Of a stretch of 64,000 nt of DNA, positions 1 through 9,158 are shown one piece after another (the first letter of the stretch is position 1; each line of letters begins with the position of its first letter). Both the position numbers and the translations under genes were made by a program. Source of the DNA: Streptomyces melanogenes (lineage in GTDB: Bacteria; Actinomycetota; Actinomycetes; Streptomycetales; Streptomycetaceae); the NCBI RefSeq assembly GCF_014649795.1, contig NZ_BMTS01000003.1:1-64000 (forward strand). Direction: 5' to 3'. The notes beneath the pieces were generated by a model. That model searched no databases. It was not told the DNA's origin and saw only the letters and a program-made list of their open reading frames with translations.

Positions 1-102
1 CGGATCGGCGTAGACGGCTACGCTCCCGATCCCGGCGTCCCGGCAGGCACGGGCGACACGGACAGCGATTTCGCCACGGTTGGCGATGAGCACCTTGCGC
101 AC
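1..102 (-). CDS. Acetyl/propionyl-CoA carboxylase biotin carboxylase subunit, N-terminal fragment
   Basis: Only the first 34 codons are inside the window, and the gene reads off the left edge. They begin at a GTG and encode [15 protein letters not shown] followed by [19 protein letters not shown]. This is the opening of the ATP-grasp biotin carboxylase family, with the Rossmann-like first strand and conserved ANRGEIA motif. The family carboxylates biotin on a carrier domain for acyl-CoA carboxylases; in actinobacteria this chain usually carries the biotin carrier domain at its C-terminus, which cannot be seen here. The gene is divergent from the SARP gene across about 680 bases. A separate carboxyltransferase gene lies at the far right end, but nothing shows that the two proteins work together. 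Confidence 0.85.
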   Translation of the reverse strand, partial: MRKVLIANRGEIAVRVARACRDAGIGSVAVYADP

Positions 103-701
103 GACGACTGCTCCTCAACTTGCGGGCGCTGAAGCGGAAAGATCGAGAACGCCGAGTGGTTTGTACAGCGGCACCCCCGAAGCATCCTGGAGGGACCGTA
201 TCCGGCGTTACTCCGCAGTTGTCCACCGTCCGGAAATCAAACGGGGAGTGCCGAGTGCCGGACGGGCCCGCCCAACACCCCTGACGTGCCCGGGAGTCGG
301 GGCCGCGCCGCAGGTGGGGCCCGCCCCGAGCGGCTCTCCCGAGCAGGGAATTGACGGAAATCACTTCGGGGTTGACTTCGACCTGCCGCCGGGAGATCGG
401 CCGTTGTCGTGCATTCCCGATCGCGCCCGGATCGCGCCGCGATCGCGGGAAACGGAATCCTTGAATTCCCCGCTCTATCGAGAGTTGTGGCGATCCTCAA
501 GCCGGTCGAAGGTGAAACTCCGGCGAAGCGGAGCCGACCGGCGCCCCCTGGCCGTCGCCCATACGCCGGGTGCGGCGACCACCCCGTAAGGCACACTAAA
601 ACCGACCTGCCGTACGGTTCCCCTGCTCGCGCACCGCACCCACGGGCGCGAACTCGGCAATCGGGTCGACGCTTTGGGGGATTTCACGCGTTTTCCCAGC
701 T
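103..701. other. Intergenic region without a convincing gene
   Basis: About 600 bases separate the divergent biotin carboxylase and SARP genes. Open frames exist on both strands but have poor composition and no ribosome binding site. Short GC-rich self-complementary stretches (for example around 418-450) are present, but no defined RNA gene was recognised. The SARP promoter lies at the right-hand edge. Confidence 0.5.
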
Positions 702-731
702 TTGACAAACCGGGATACCGGTTTGTATTGT
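702..731 (+). promoter_or_regulatory. SARP promoter with embedded 22-bp ARE-like dyad
   Basis: A perfect -35 box TTGACA (702-707) is followed after 18 bases by TATTGT (726-731). Between them lies an inverted repeat at 705-726, with arms ACAAACCGG and CCGGTTTGT around GATA. The dyad covers the promoter spacer, the expected place for a repressor. Its length and AAACCGG/CCGGTTT half-sites resemble autoregulatory elements bound by gamma-butyrolactone receptors. A dyad of the same design precedes the TetR gene nearby, so that TetR is the probable repressor (inference). Confidence 0.7.
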
Positions 732-785
732 CTTCAACAAGTCAATGCGGCACGACTGTGCACACAGGACCGGGGGGGAGCAGCC

Positions 786-2417
786 ATGCGCTTCAGGATG
801 TTGGGCCCGCTGGAGGTGGTGTCCGGCGATCAGCGGGTCCCTCTGGGGGGAACCAAGCAGCGGGCGACGCTGGGCTATCTGCTGCTGCAGGCCAACCAGG
901 TCGTCCCGACGAGCCGGTTGCTCTCCGCGCTCTGGCAGGCGGACAACACGCCGGTCACGGCACGGAAGATCCTCCAGAACGCGGTGTGGGGGCTGCGCGG
1001 GATCCTGGCCGAGGGCGGCGCCGGGGGCGCGGCCGAGCTGGTCACCCGCGCGCCCGGGTACCTGATCCGCACCGACCCCGACCAGATCGACCTGAACGTC
1101 TTCCGGCGCCGGGTCGGGGAGGGGCGGGCCGAACTCGCAGGCGGGCGGCCCGAGGCGGCCGTCGCCTCGCTCGGTGCGGCGCTCGCCCTGTGGCGCGGCC
1201 CGGCGCTCGCCGACCTCGCCGAGACCGGCGTCATGTGGCCCGAGCTGACGGCCGTGCAGAACGCCCGGCTCGATGTCCTGGAGGACTACTTCGAGGCGAA
1301 GCTGGCGTGCGGGCAGCACTACGCGGTCCTGGGCGAGCTGGAAGCCGCCGTAGAGGCCGAGCCGCTGCGCGAGCGCAGCTCGGGGCAGCTGATGCTGGCG
1401 CTTTACCGCTGCGGGCGGCAGGCCCACGCGCTCGCCGTCTACAACCGGCTGCGCGCCACCCTGGTCGAGGACCTCGGCCTGGAGCCCGGCCACGAGCTGC
1501 GCCGCCTCCAGCGCGCGATCCTCGCCCACGACCCGTCCCTGGGCCTCGCGCCCCCGCCCCCGGCCGCCGCCCCCGCGCAGTCGACGGCCCTGGCGCCCGT
1601 CCCCGCCGCCGACCAGCCGTGCGAGCGTGCCGACCGCCGTCGTACGCTGACCGCCGTCTCCGGCCACCGCAGGCACGGCCACGCCCCTGAGCGTACGGCG
1701 GCCTCGCGCGCGGTGATCGTGCCCCAGCGGACGCCCGTACGACCGGATGTGATGCAACGCCAGGAGCTGAGCGTGCTCCTCGTGCAGGCCAGGGTCGCCC
1801 CCGGGGTGATCCCCCTCCACGAGGCACTCCGCCTCGACCGGGCGGCCGATCTGGACGAGGCGCTGGAGCGGGTCGGCGCGGCGACGCGCGCGCGGATCGA
1901 GCACTTCGGCGGTCGCGTCGTCGGCTCGATCGGCCCGGTCTCGCTCGGCCTGTTCCGGGACGAGGAAGAGGACGGCGGGGGAGACGCGCGCCGGGAAGGC
2001 GGCGGCGCCGCCCTGCGCGCGCTGCGGGCGGCCGCCGCCGTGCGCGACGCGGTCACCCCGCCCGGTCGGTCGGCCGTCCACCGCTCGCCCGCCGAACGGG
2101 ACCTGACCGTGCACGCGGCCGTGGCGACCGGCCGGGCGCTGGTCCGCTTCGCGCCCGGCGACCCCGGCGCTCCGCAGTCCGTCAACGGGGCGCTCCTGGA
2201 CCTCTGCCAGCGGCTGCTGACGCTGGCCGCGCCCGGCGAGATCCTCGCCTGCGAGGCCGCACGGCTGGCCGCCGGACCCGAGGTCTCCTATGCCCCGGCC
2301 GACGGCTCCGCGCGGCACTGGCGGGTGCGCGAGGTGTACGCCAGACCGAGCTCGGCCGCGGCTGCCGTGGCGTACTCCGCGCCCTTCGCCCGGCCGCCCC
2401 GGCGGATCGGGGCCTGA
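786..2417 (+). CDS. SARP-family transcriptional activator with degenerate cyclase-like C-terminal domain
   Basis: The product has 543 residues. Residues about 1-95 form an OmpR-type winged helix (MRFRMLGPLEVVSG, with GYLLLQANQVV and WGLRGIL). About 95-245 form the bacterial transcriptional activation domain, ending in LVEDLGLEPGHELRRLQRAIL, so this is an AfsR/RedD/DnrI-type SARP. After a Pro/Ala-rich linker, roughly residues 320-530 align by eye with class III nucleotidyl cyclase or GAF-like effector domains (AAVATGRALV, LLTLAAPGEILACEAARL). The metal-binding aspartates of cyclases are replaced, so catalysis is unlikely. The ATG at 786 is chosen because it begins the family consensus and follows GGGGGGAG. 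No biosynthetic genes adjoin it. It converges on a receptor-like TetR gene that probably controls it. Confidence 0.85.
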   Translation: MRFRMLGPLEVVSGDQRVPLGGTKQRATLGYLLLQANQVVPTSRLLSALWQADNTPVTARKILQNAVWGLRGILAEGGAGGAAELVTRAPGYLIRTDPDQIDLNVFRRRVGEGRAELAGGRPEAAVASLGAALALWRGPALADLAETGVMWPELTAVQNARLDVLEDYFEAKLACGQHYAVLGELEAAVEAEPLRERSSGQLMLALYRCGRQAHALAVYNRLRATLVEDLGLEPGHELRRLQRAILAHDPSLGLAPPPPAAAPAQSTALAPVPAADQPCERADRRRTLTAVSGHRRHGHAPERTAASRAVIVPQRTPVRPDVMQRQELSVLLVQARVAPGVIPLHEALRLDRAADLDEALERVGAATRARIEHFGGRVVGSIGPVSLGLFRDEEEDGGGDARREGGGAALRALRAAAAVRDAVTPPGRSAVHRSPAERDLTVHAAVATGRALVRFAPGDPGAPQSVNGALLDLCQRLLTLAAPGEILACEAARLAAGPEVSYAPADGSARHWRVREVYARPSSAAAAVAYSAPFARPPRRIGA

Positions 2418-2461
2418 CCGCCCGTAGGTCCGTAGGCCCACGGGCCTGGTGGCGTCGACGC

Positions 2462-2529
2462 GTTCGGGCGCCGAGGTGAGTTCGTGTCCCGTCGGGGGGC
2501 GGGACACGAACTCACCTCGGCGCCCGAAC
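2462..2529. terminator. 30-bp perfect hairpin, probable bidirectional terminator
   Basis: Arms of 30 bases at 2462-2491 and 2500-2529 are perfectly complementary around an 8-base loop (TCGGGGGG). The hairpin lies between the convergent SARP and TetR genes, 44 bases after the SARP stop. There is no clear U-tract, which is normal for Streptomyces terminators. The arms are longer than a terminator needs. Confidence 0.7.
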
Positions 2530-2660
2530 CGTTTCGGCACCCAGCAGGGCCTTGCCCGGCGGATCCGGCCTCCGCCCCGGCCCGGCACGCCCTTGCGGTC
2601 ACGGCGTGCTGGACTTCCGAAGCGCGGACGGGATCCGCCGACAGTGCCCATGGACGGGCC

Positions 2661-3299
2661 CTACAGTGGCAGCGCCGCCACCAGCCCCGGGCTGCCGTCC
2701 GGCTTCAGCGAGCCGAGCGCGTCGGCCCGGGCGAGCCGGGGCAGCAGCAGCCCCCAGAACTTGCCGAACATCTGGCGCGAGAACCAGCGCGGCTGGCTGC
2801 GCCCCATCGCCTCGAAGCCGACGGTGGTCGCCGCGATCACCGCCTTGGCGTCCTCCACCGCGACCCCCTCGGCGAGCGCGCCCTCGGCGGCGGCCCCGGT
2901 CAGCACGTCGCCGACCCAGTCGACCCAGTACTGGCGCAGGTCGGTGGCCCCCTTCCAGGTCGCGTCGGAGCTGAGCCCGAACCCGGCCCGCAGGATGACG
3001 TCGTCGCCGAGCCGGAACGCCAGCGCGTGCGTGGTGTCCACGAGGAGCTGGAGGGAGCGGCCCTGCCCGGCCTCGCGCGGGCGCGCGATCTGCCGCAGGG
3101 ACGCCATGGCGTGGTCGCCGACGGCCTCGGCCAGGGCGTTCTTGCTGACGAAGTGGAAGTGCAGGGCCCCGTTGCTGACGCCGGCCCGGGTGCTGATCGT
3201 GGTCAGTGAGGAGGGTGCGAAACCGTCCGCGTCGAACACCTCGGCCGCCGCCAGGATCAGCGTCTGACGCGTCCGCTCAGCCCGTTGCTGCTTGCTCAT
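2661..3299 (-). CDS. TetR regulator of the ScbR/ArpA gamma-butyrolactone receptor (or pseudo-receptor) family
   Basis: The product has 212 residues. The N-terminal helix-turn-helix (MSKQQRAERTRQTLILAAA, then STRAGVSNGALHFHFVSKNALA) matches ScbR/ArpA/CprB receptors, where TRAGVTKGALYFHF-like sequence is diagnostic. The ligand domain keeps tryptophans at 125 and 128, near the conserved ligand-pocket Trp of this family, and ends with RSQPRWFSRQMFGKFWGLLLPRL. The ATG at 3299 follows CGGAG. A 22-bp dyad lies in its own promoter and a similar one in the facing SARP promoter. Such proteins repress SARP genes until a butyrolactone or antibiotic intermediate releases them. No AfsA-type butyrolactone synthase is in the window, so it may be a pseudo-receptor. 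Confidence 0.85.
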   Translation of the reverse strand: MSKQQRAERTRQTLILAAAEVFDADGFAPSSLTTISTRAGVSNGALHFHFVSKNALAEAVGDHAMASLRQIARPREAGQGRSLQLLVDTTHALAFRLGDDVILRAGFGLSSDATWKGATDLRQYWVDWVGDVLTGAAAEGALAEGVAVEDAKAVIAATTVGFEAMGRSQPRWFSRQMFGKFWGLLLPRLARADALGSLKPDGSPGLVAALPL

Positions 3300-3368
3300 G
3301 GTGTAACTCCGTTGTCGCGCAGGAAGGAGGGGGCTTCTGGAGGACAGGAGCCAAGAGGGAGATTGTAT

Positions 3369-3390
3369 AGAAACCAACCCGACGGTTTCT
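3369..3390 (-). promoter_or_regulatory. 22-bp ARE-like dyad upstream of the receptor-like TetR gene
   Basis: Arms AGAAACC (3369-3375) and GGTTTCT (3384-3390) are perfect inverted repeats around AACCCGAC. The site overlaps a possible -10 (TACAAT on the minus strand, next to 3362-3367). It has the same 22-base length and AAACC...CGGTTT core as the dyad at 705-726, which suggests autoregulation plus control of the SARP gene. Confidence 0.6.
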
Positions 3391-3661
3391 TTAGTCCTGC
3401 TTGAGTGTGGCCCAAAGCATTCCCCTGCCGACTCGAACACGCCCCCGCCCCACCTCGCTGACCTGCACTTCAGGCGTGATAGGGCGATATTGGCGTACGT
3501 TCCGACGGCGGGATCCAGCCGAACGGCTGCGGTCGGATCCGGGCCCAGAGCCCGCTACGAACGGGACATCCGGTCTGCAAGTGCCCCTCCGGACAGGCGA
3601 TCCGGGCATGCGAAAGGGCCCCGGGAACGAGTCCCGGGGCCCTCACGTACGTCCCGTGTGG

Positions 3662-4081
3662 CTACTTCTCGGCCGCCGCCGCGCACTCCGCGCAGGTGCC
3701 GAAGATCTCCACGGTGTGCGCCACGTTGACGAAGCCGTGCTGCTCGGCGATCGCCTCGGCCCACTTCTCCACCGCCGGGCCCTCGACCTCGACGGCCTTG
3801 CCGCACATCCGGCAGACCAGATGGTGGTGGTGGTCGCCCGACGAGCAGCGCCGGTAGACGGCCTCGCCGTCGCTGGTGCGCAGCACGTCGACCTCACCCG
3901 CGTCGGCGAGCGACTGCAGGGTGCGGTAGACCGTGGTCAGCCCGACCGAGTCGCCCCGGTGCTTGAGCATGTCGTGCAGCTCCTGCGCGCTGCGGAACTC
4001 GTCCACCTGGTCGAGGGCCGCCGCCACGGCGGCCCGCTGCTTGGTCGACCGGCCGCGTACGGGTGGTCCAGCCGTCGCCAC
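3662..4081 (-). CDS. zur: Zinc uptake regulator Zur (Fur family)
   Basis: The product has 139 residues, normal for Fur/Zur. It has a winged helix (about 10-85, with GLTTVYRTLQSLADAGEVDV), the metal-sensing stretch DHHHHLVCRMCGK and a C-terminal CAEC. The two Cys-X2-Cys pairs form the structural zinc site of the family, and the His-rich run joins the regulatory site. The start is GTG, preceded by GAGGGAGG. Zur represses zinc uptake genes when zinc is sufficient. The znuACB genes lie directly upstream on the same strand, with Zur-type boxes before znuA. A MITE-like insert sits 13 bases before this start codon and separates zur from znuB. Confidence 0.93.
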   Translation of the reverse strand: MATAGPPVRGRSTKQRAAVAAALDQVDEFRSAQELHDMLKHRGDSVGLTTVYRTLQSLADAGEVDVLRTSDGEAVYRRCSSGDHHHHLVCRMCGKAVEVEGPAVEKWAEAIAEQHGFVNVAHTVEIFGTCAECAAAAEK

Positions 4082-4096
4082 AGGTGCCTCCCTCTA

Positions 4097-4269
4097 GGGC
4101 CTGTCGTCAAATTCCCGTCTGCCTCGCGACGCCTGGCACGCACTCTCGCCGCACCGGGCGAAAGCCCTCGTACGTCCAGTACGAGGACTCTCGCCCGGCA
4201 CGCCGAGAGCACGCACCAGACGCCGCGAGGCCGCCCTCCGGGCGACGACGCGAATTTGACGACAGGCCC
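4097..4269. mobile_element. 173-bp MITE-like palindromic element flanked by TA
   Basis: Terminal inverted repeats GGGCCTGTCGTCAAATT (4097-4113) and its exact complement (4253-4269) enclose an interior that is itself largely self-complementary. The tip is CCTCGTAC/GTACGAGG. A TA dinucleotide flanks each end (4095-4096 and 4270-4271), as expected for duplication of a TA target. There is no coding capacity, so this is a non-autonomous element needing a transposase in trans. IS630/mariner or IS5-group enzymes use TA-containing targets, but the family cannot be fixed here. As RNA it would form one long hairpin. Confidence 0.75.
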
Positions 4270-4315
4270 TAACCGTCGCCCGCTCACGTCGTCGGGCCAT
4301 TCTGCCAGGTCGGGG

Positions 4316-5209
4316 TCAGACCGTGGCCTCGTCCGCCGCGGTACGCGACCCCGGCACCTCCAGGGTGCACTGTTCCGCAGTGGTTTCGGCCAGCCGTGCA
4401 CGCCTGCGTGCCAGGGGCGCGGCGAGCGCGGTCAGGGCGATGAACGCGCCGATCGCGAGCAGCACGATCGTCGCACCGGGCGGTACGTCCTGGTAGTACG
4501 AGGTGACGGTTCCGGCCAGGGTGACCGTGGTGCCGATGACCACCGCGAGGACGAACGTCACAGCGAAGGAGCGGGAGATCTGCTGGGCGGCCGCCACCGG
4601 GACCACCATCAGCGCGCTGACCAGGAGCAGCCCCACGGCCCGCATGGCGACCGTGACGGTGATCGCGGCGGTCACCGCGACCAGCAGGTTCAGGGCCCGC
4701 ACCGGAAGGCCGGTGACCCGAGCGAACTCCTCGTCCTGGCTCACCGCGAACAGCTGCCGCCGCAGCCCGACCGTGACCAGCACCACGAACGCGGCGAGCA
4801 CGCAGATCGAGGTGACGTCCGAGTCCGAGACGGTGGAGAGCGAGCCGAAGAGGTACGAGGAGAGGTTGGCGTTGGAGCCGGTGTCCGAGAGGTTGACCAG
4901 CAGCACACCGCCCGCCATACCGCCGTAGAAGAGCATGGCGAGCGCGATGTCGCCGCGCGTCTTGCCGTACGCCCGGATCAGCTCCATCGTCACGGCGCCG
5001 ACGACGGAGACGAGCGTCGCCATCCACACCGGGCTGCTGTTGAGCAGGAAGCCGAGGCCGACGCCGGTCATGGCGACGTGGCCGATGCCGTCGCCCATCA
5101 GGGCCTGACGGCGCTGGACCAGGTAGATGCCGACGGCGGGCGCGGTGATGCCGACCAGGACGGCCGCGATGAGCGCCCGCTGCATGAAGGCGGTCTGGAG
5201 GATTTCCAT
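4316..5209 (-). CDS. znuB: Zinc ABC transporter permease ZnuB
   Basis: The product has 297 residues and is very hydrophobic with about eight to nine membrane helices. It matches the ABC-3 permease family for metal ions (RRQALMGDGIGHVAMTGVGLGFLL near the N-terminus, then ALLFYGG-like and LLLVSALMVVPVAAAQ segments). It forms the membrane channel for zinc delivered by ZnuA and powered by ZnuC. The ATG lies 2 bases after the znuC stop, so the two are translationally coupled. The C-terminal tail is charged and cytoplasmic. Confidence 0.93.
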   Translation of the reverse strand: MEILQTAFMQRALIAAVLVGITAPAVGIYLVQRRQALMGDGIGHVAMTGVGLGFLLNSSPVWMATLVSVVGAVTMELIRAYGKTRGDIALAMLFYGGMAGGVLLVNLSDTGSNANLSSYLFGSLSTVSDSDVTSICVLAAFVVLVTVGLRRQLFAVSQDEEFARVTGLPVRALNLLVAVTAAITVTVAMRAVGLLLVSALMVVPVAAAQQISRSFAVTFVLAVVIGTTVTLAGTVTSYYQDVPPGATIVLLAIGAFIALTALAAPLARRRARLAETTAEQCTLEVPGSRTAADEATV

Positions 5210-5211
5210 GA

Positions 5212-5982
5212 TCAGGTCAGCAGTCCTGTACGGATCGGCTCGGCGGCCGAGTGGGGGTGGACGTGGTCGTGGCCCGGCAGGGCGTGCTGGCCGGTGGCCT
5301 TGGGCGGCGGGCCGTCGTGGGTGACGCAGCCGTCGCGCAGCACCACCGCACGGTCGATCAGCGGCTCAAGGGGGCCGAGCTCGTGCAGGACCAGCAGTAC
5401 GGTCGCGCCGCCCGCGACCTGCTCGCGCAGGGTCGCGGCGAGGATCTCCTGGCTGGCCAGGTCGACGCCCGCCATCGGCTCGTCCATGATCAGCAGCTCG
5501 GGCTCGGAGGCGAGCGCGCGGGCGATCAGGACGCGCTGGTGCTGGCCGCCGGAGAGGGCGTTCACCGAGTCCTTGGCGCGGTCGGCGAGGCCCACGAGCT
5601 CGATGGCCCGGGCCACGGCCGCCCGGTCCGCCTTGGACAGCAGGCCCAGCTTCGTACGGGAGAGCCGCCCCGAGGCGACGACCTCGCGGACGGTCGCCGG
5701 GACCCCGCTGGCGGCGGTGGTGCGCTGGGGCACGTAGCCGACGCGCGCCCAGTCGCGGAAGCGCTTCAGCTCCGTACCGAACAGCTCGATGCCGCCCCCG
5801 GTGAGCGGCACCTGGCCGATCGCCGAGCGCACGGCGGTGGACTTGCCGGAGCCGTTGGCGCCGAGCAGGGCGACGACCTCACCGCGCCGGACGGTGAGGT
5901 CGATGCCGCGCAGCACCGGGCGCGAGCCGAGGGTCGCGGTGGCTCCGCGCAGGGATATGACGGGTTCCTTCACGGGGTCCAT
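5212..5982 (-). CDS. znuC: Zinc ABC transporter ATP-binding protein ZnuC
   Basis: The product has 256 residues. Visible motifs are Walker A GANGSGKST, the Q-loop VGYVPQR, signature LSGGQHQR, Walker B ELLIMDEPMAGVD and the H-loop VLLVLHELG. The C-terminus is His-rich (GQHALPGHDHVHPHS), common in zinc transporter ATPases. The start is the ATG at 5982 after GGAGG; a GTG one codon earlier is also possible. It lies between znuA (41-base gap) and znuB (2-base gap) in one operon. Confidence 0.93.
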   Translation of the reverse strand: MDPVKEPVISLRGATATLGSRPVLRGIDLTVRRGEVVALLGANGSGKSTAVRSAIGQVPLTGGGIELFGTELKRFRDWARVGYVPQRTTAASGVPATVREVVASGRLSRTKLGLLSKADRAAVARAIELVGLADRAKDSVNALSGGQHQRVLIARALASEPELLIMDEPMAGVDLASQEILAATLREQVAGGATVLLVLHELGPLEPLIDRAVVLRDGCVTHDGPPPKATGQHALPGHDHVHPHSAAEPIRTGLLT

Positions 5983-6023
5983 CACTGGTGCCTCCGATGT
6001 GCCGGATGCGGACTGGGACGTGC

Positions 6024-6968
6024 TCACTTCGCGCCGAGCGCCTTCTGGAGCGCGGCCAGGTTGGACGCCATCACCTGGAGGTAGTCCGCTCCCTTGGACT
6101 TCTTGGTGATGCCCTCCAGCGGGTCCAGGACATCCGTCTTGAGGCCGGTGTCCTTCGCGAGGGTCTTCGCGGTCTTGTCGCTGGCCAGTGTCTCGAAGAA
6201 GACCGTGTCGACGTGGTCCTTCTTCGCGATGGACTGGAGCTCCTTGACCCGGGCGGGGCTCGGCTCGGCCTCGGGGTCGATGCCCGCGATGCCCTCCTGG
6301 GTGAGCCCGTAGCGCTCGGCGAGGTAGCCGAAGGCGGAGTGGGTGGTGATGAACGTCTTGGTGGCGGTGTTCTTCAGGCCCGCCGCGAACTTCTCGTTCA
6401 GTGCCCCGAGGTCCTTGACCACCGCGTCGGTGTTCTTCTTGTAGTCCGCCGCGTGGTCGGGGTCGGCCTTCTGGAGGGCCTTGCCGACGCCCTGGGCGAC
6501 CTCGGCGTACTTGACCGGGTCCAGCCAGACGTGCGGGTCGGCGCCGGCCTCGCTCTCGCCGTGGTGCTCCTCGCCCTCGTGGCCGTGGCCGACCTCGGTG
6601 CCGTGGTCCTCCAGCTTGGTGAGGCCGGCGGCGTCGACGGTGTGCTTGGCACCGGACTGCGCGATGGCCTTGTCCACGGCGGGCTGGATGCCCTTGAGGT
6701 AGACGACCAGGCCGGCCTCGCCGAGGGAGGCGGTCTGCTTGGGGCTGAGCTCCAGGTCGTGCGGCTCGACGCCCGGCTTGGTGAGGTTGCGTACGGAGAC
6801 GTGGTCGCCGCCTATTCGCTCCGCGAGGTACTGCATCGGGTAGAACGACGCCACCACGTCGAGCTTGCCGTCCTTCGTCGCCGCGGTGGTGGAGCCCGAG
6901 CAGGCGCTGAGGCCGAGCACGGCGGCGGCGGAGAGGGCGGCGGCGGGTATGAGGCGTCGTACGTTCAT
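6024..6968 (-). CDS. znuA: Zinc-binding lipoprotein ZnuA
   Basis: The product has 314 residues. It starts with a lipoprotein signal peptide (MNVRRLIPAAALSAAAVLGLSACSG, lipobox LSAC), so it is anchored outside the membrane. It is a cluster A-I metal-binding protein with an acidic His-rich loop (GHGHEGEEHHGE) before ADPHVWLDP, the zinc-capturing region. It passes zinc to ZnuBC. The ATG at 6968 is chosen because it starts the signal peptide. It lacks a clear ribosome binding site and overlaps a Zur box, so translation could begin up to six codons upstream. It is divergent from glyS. Confidence 0.93.
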   Translation of the reverse strand: MNVRRLIPAAALSAAAVLGLSACSGSTTAATKDGKLDVVASFYPMQYLAERIGGDHVSVRNLTKPGVEPHDLELSPKQTASLGEAGLVVYLKGIQPAVDKAIAQSGAKHTVDAAGLTKLEDHGTEVGHGHEGEEHHGESEAGADPHVWLDPVKYAEVAQGVGKALQKADPDHAADYKKNTDAVVKDLGALNEKFAAGLKNTATKTFITTHSAFGYLAERYGLTQEGIAGIDPEAEPSPARVKELQSIAKKDHVDTVFFETLASDKTAKTLAKDTGLKTDVLDPLEGITKKSKGADYLQVMASNLAALQKALGAK

Positions 6969-6982
6969 GACAGTCATTTTCA
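6968..6982 (-). promoter_or_regulatory. Zur box at the znuA start
   Basis: On the minus strand this reads TGAAAATGACTGTCA, a 15-base dyad close to the Streptomyces Zur pattern TGAAAATNATTTTCA (pattern from memory). It overlaps the znuA start codon. Confidence 0.7.
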
Positions 6983-6989
6983 ACAAAAG

Positions 6990-7004
6990 TGGAAACGATT
7001 GTCA
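6990..7004 (-). promoter_or_regulatory. Second Zur box upstream of znuA
   Basis: On the minus strand this reads TGACAATCGTTTCCA, again matching the Zur dyad with imperfect symmetry. It starts 22 bases from the first box, about two helical turns, which would allow cooperative binding. Confidence 0.7.
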
Positions 7005-7136
7005 ACAACGCCTGGTCCGAGCACTGCGTCGAGCCGCACTCCGGGCGGTGCGGGGATACCGATTTGATCCAGGGGTGGAGGCCGCCGCTAATCTGAGGCA
7101 TTCGCCGTTCGTCGTCGTCGTAATGAAGAGAGCAAC

Positions 7137-8519
<1,383 letters not shown>

Positions 8520-8544
8520 TTCGTCTGCGGGTGCGTGGGGGGCT

Positions 8545-8741
8545 GGTCGCGCAGTTCCCCGCGCCCCTGGGTAGTGCGGGGCTGAGTGCCGCGCTCCGCG
8601 ACGGGCTGCTGGTTCGTCTGCGGGTGCGCTGTGGTTGCTCGCGCAGTTCCCCGCGCCCCTGAAAGCCTGGCCCCGTACCGCATGCTCATGCGGTACGGGG
8701 CCAGGCCTTTTGCCTTTAGGGGCGCGGGGAACTGCGCGACC
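8545..8741. repeat. Intergenic inverted repeat family, copy A
   Basis: This copy has two left arms (8545-8568 and 8638-8660, core CGCGCAGTTCCCCGCGCCCC) and one right arm (8718-8741, the complement). Each left arm is preceded by TCTGCGGG-like sequence. A separate 20-bp perfect hairpin sits inside. It lies between glyS and a convergent membrane-protein gene. The same core recurs at about 28.6, 38.9, 57.3 and 62.6 kb. Confidence 0.85.
8665..8706. terminator. Strong hairpin terminator after glyS
   Basis: Perfect 20-base arms (8665-8684 and 8687-8706, inner part CCGTACCGCATG) close on a 2-base spacer and are followed by CTTTT. This is nested in repeat copy A and serves convergent genes. Confidence 0.75.
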
Positions 8742-8768
8742 AGCCCCCACCGGCCCGCAGGTGAAGTC

Positions 8769-9158
8769 CTACGCGCGTCGCCCCGCGACCACCCCGCACG
8801 CCACTGCAAGGGGCAACTCCGCGAACAGCGCGAGCGCGACCGCCGTCGCGAACTCGGGACCGGCCGCCGCCGTCGTCACGTCGAACCACGCGTCCATCAG
8901 CAGCAGCGCCCCCGTCGCCGCCGCCGCGGGCGACACCCGCGGGTCGCCGCGGCGCAGCAGCACCCCCGTCCCCACGAGCCCCACGGCGAGCCCCGCGTCG
9001 AGGCCGATCCAGGCCGCCGGCCAGTTGGAGACCTCGACGGTCCGCGGCAGGGTCTGCGCGAGGACCACCATCCACGGCACCAGGGAAACCCCCGCCACCG
9101 TCAGCAGCGTCGCGAGGCGCGGCCGGCGGATGCGGATCTGCGGGGCGACGAGGGTCAT
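8769..9158 (-). CDS. Small four-helix membrane protein of unknown function
   Basis: The product has 129 residues. About four hydrophobic segments are visible (LLTVAGVSLVPWMVVLAQ, WIGLDAGLAVGLVGTGVLL, ATGALLLMDAWFDVTTA, ALALFAELPLAVACGVVAG). The DAWFDVTTA stretch between helices looks like the conserved part of a family of small actinobacterial integral membrane proteins. No function can be assigned. The ATG at 9158 follows AAGGAGA. It is convergent with glyS and divergent from the sensor kinase. Confidence 0.75.
   Translation of the reverse strand: MTLVAPQIRIRRPRLATLLTVAGVSLVPWMVVLAQTLPRTVEVSNWPAAWIGLDAGLAVGLVGTGVLLRRGDPRVSPAAAATGALLLMDAWFDVTTAAAGPEFATAVALALFAELPLAVACGVVAGRRA

Noticed and set aside
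684..2651. 655-codon open frame antisense to the SARP gene
   Set aside because: It is an effect of high G/C at third positions of the real gene; its product is Arg/Gly-rich with no domain and no ribosome site.
2661..3299. Complete butyrolactone signalling locus
   Set aside because: Only the receptor-like gene is present; no AfsA-type synthase or accessory reductase lies in the window.
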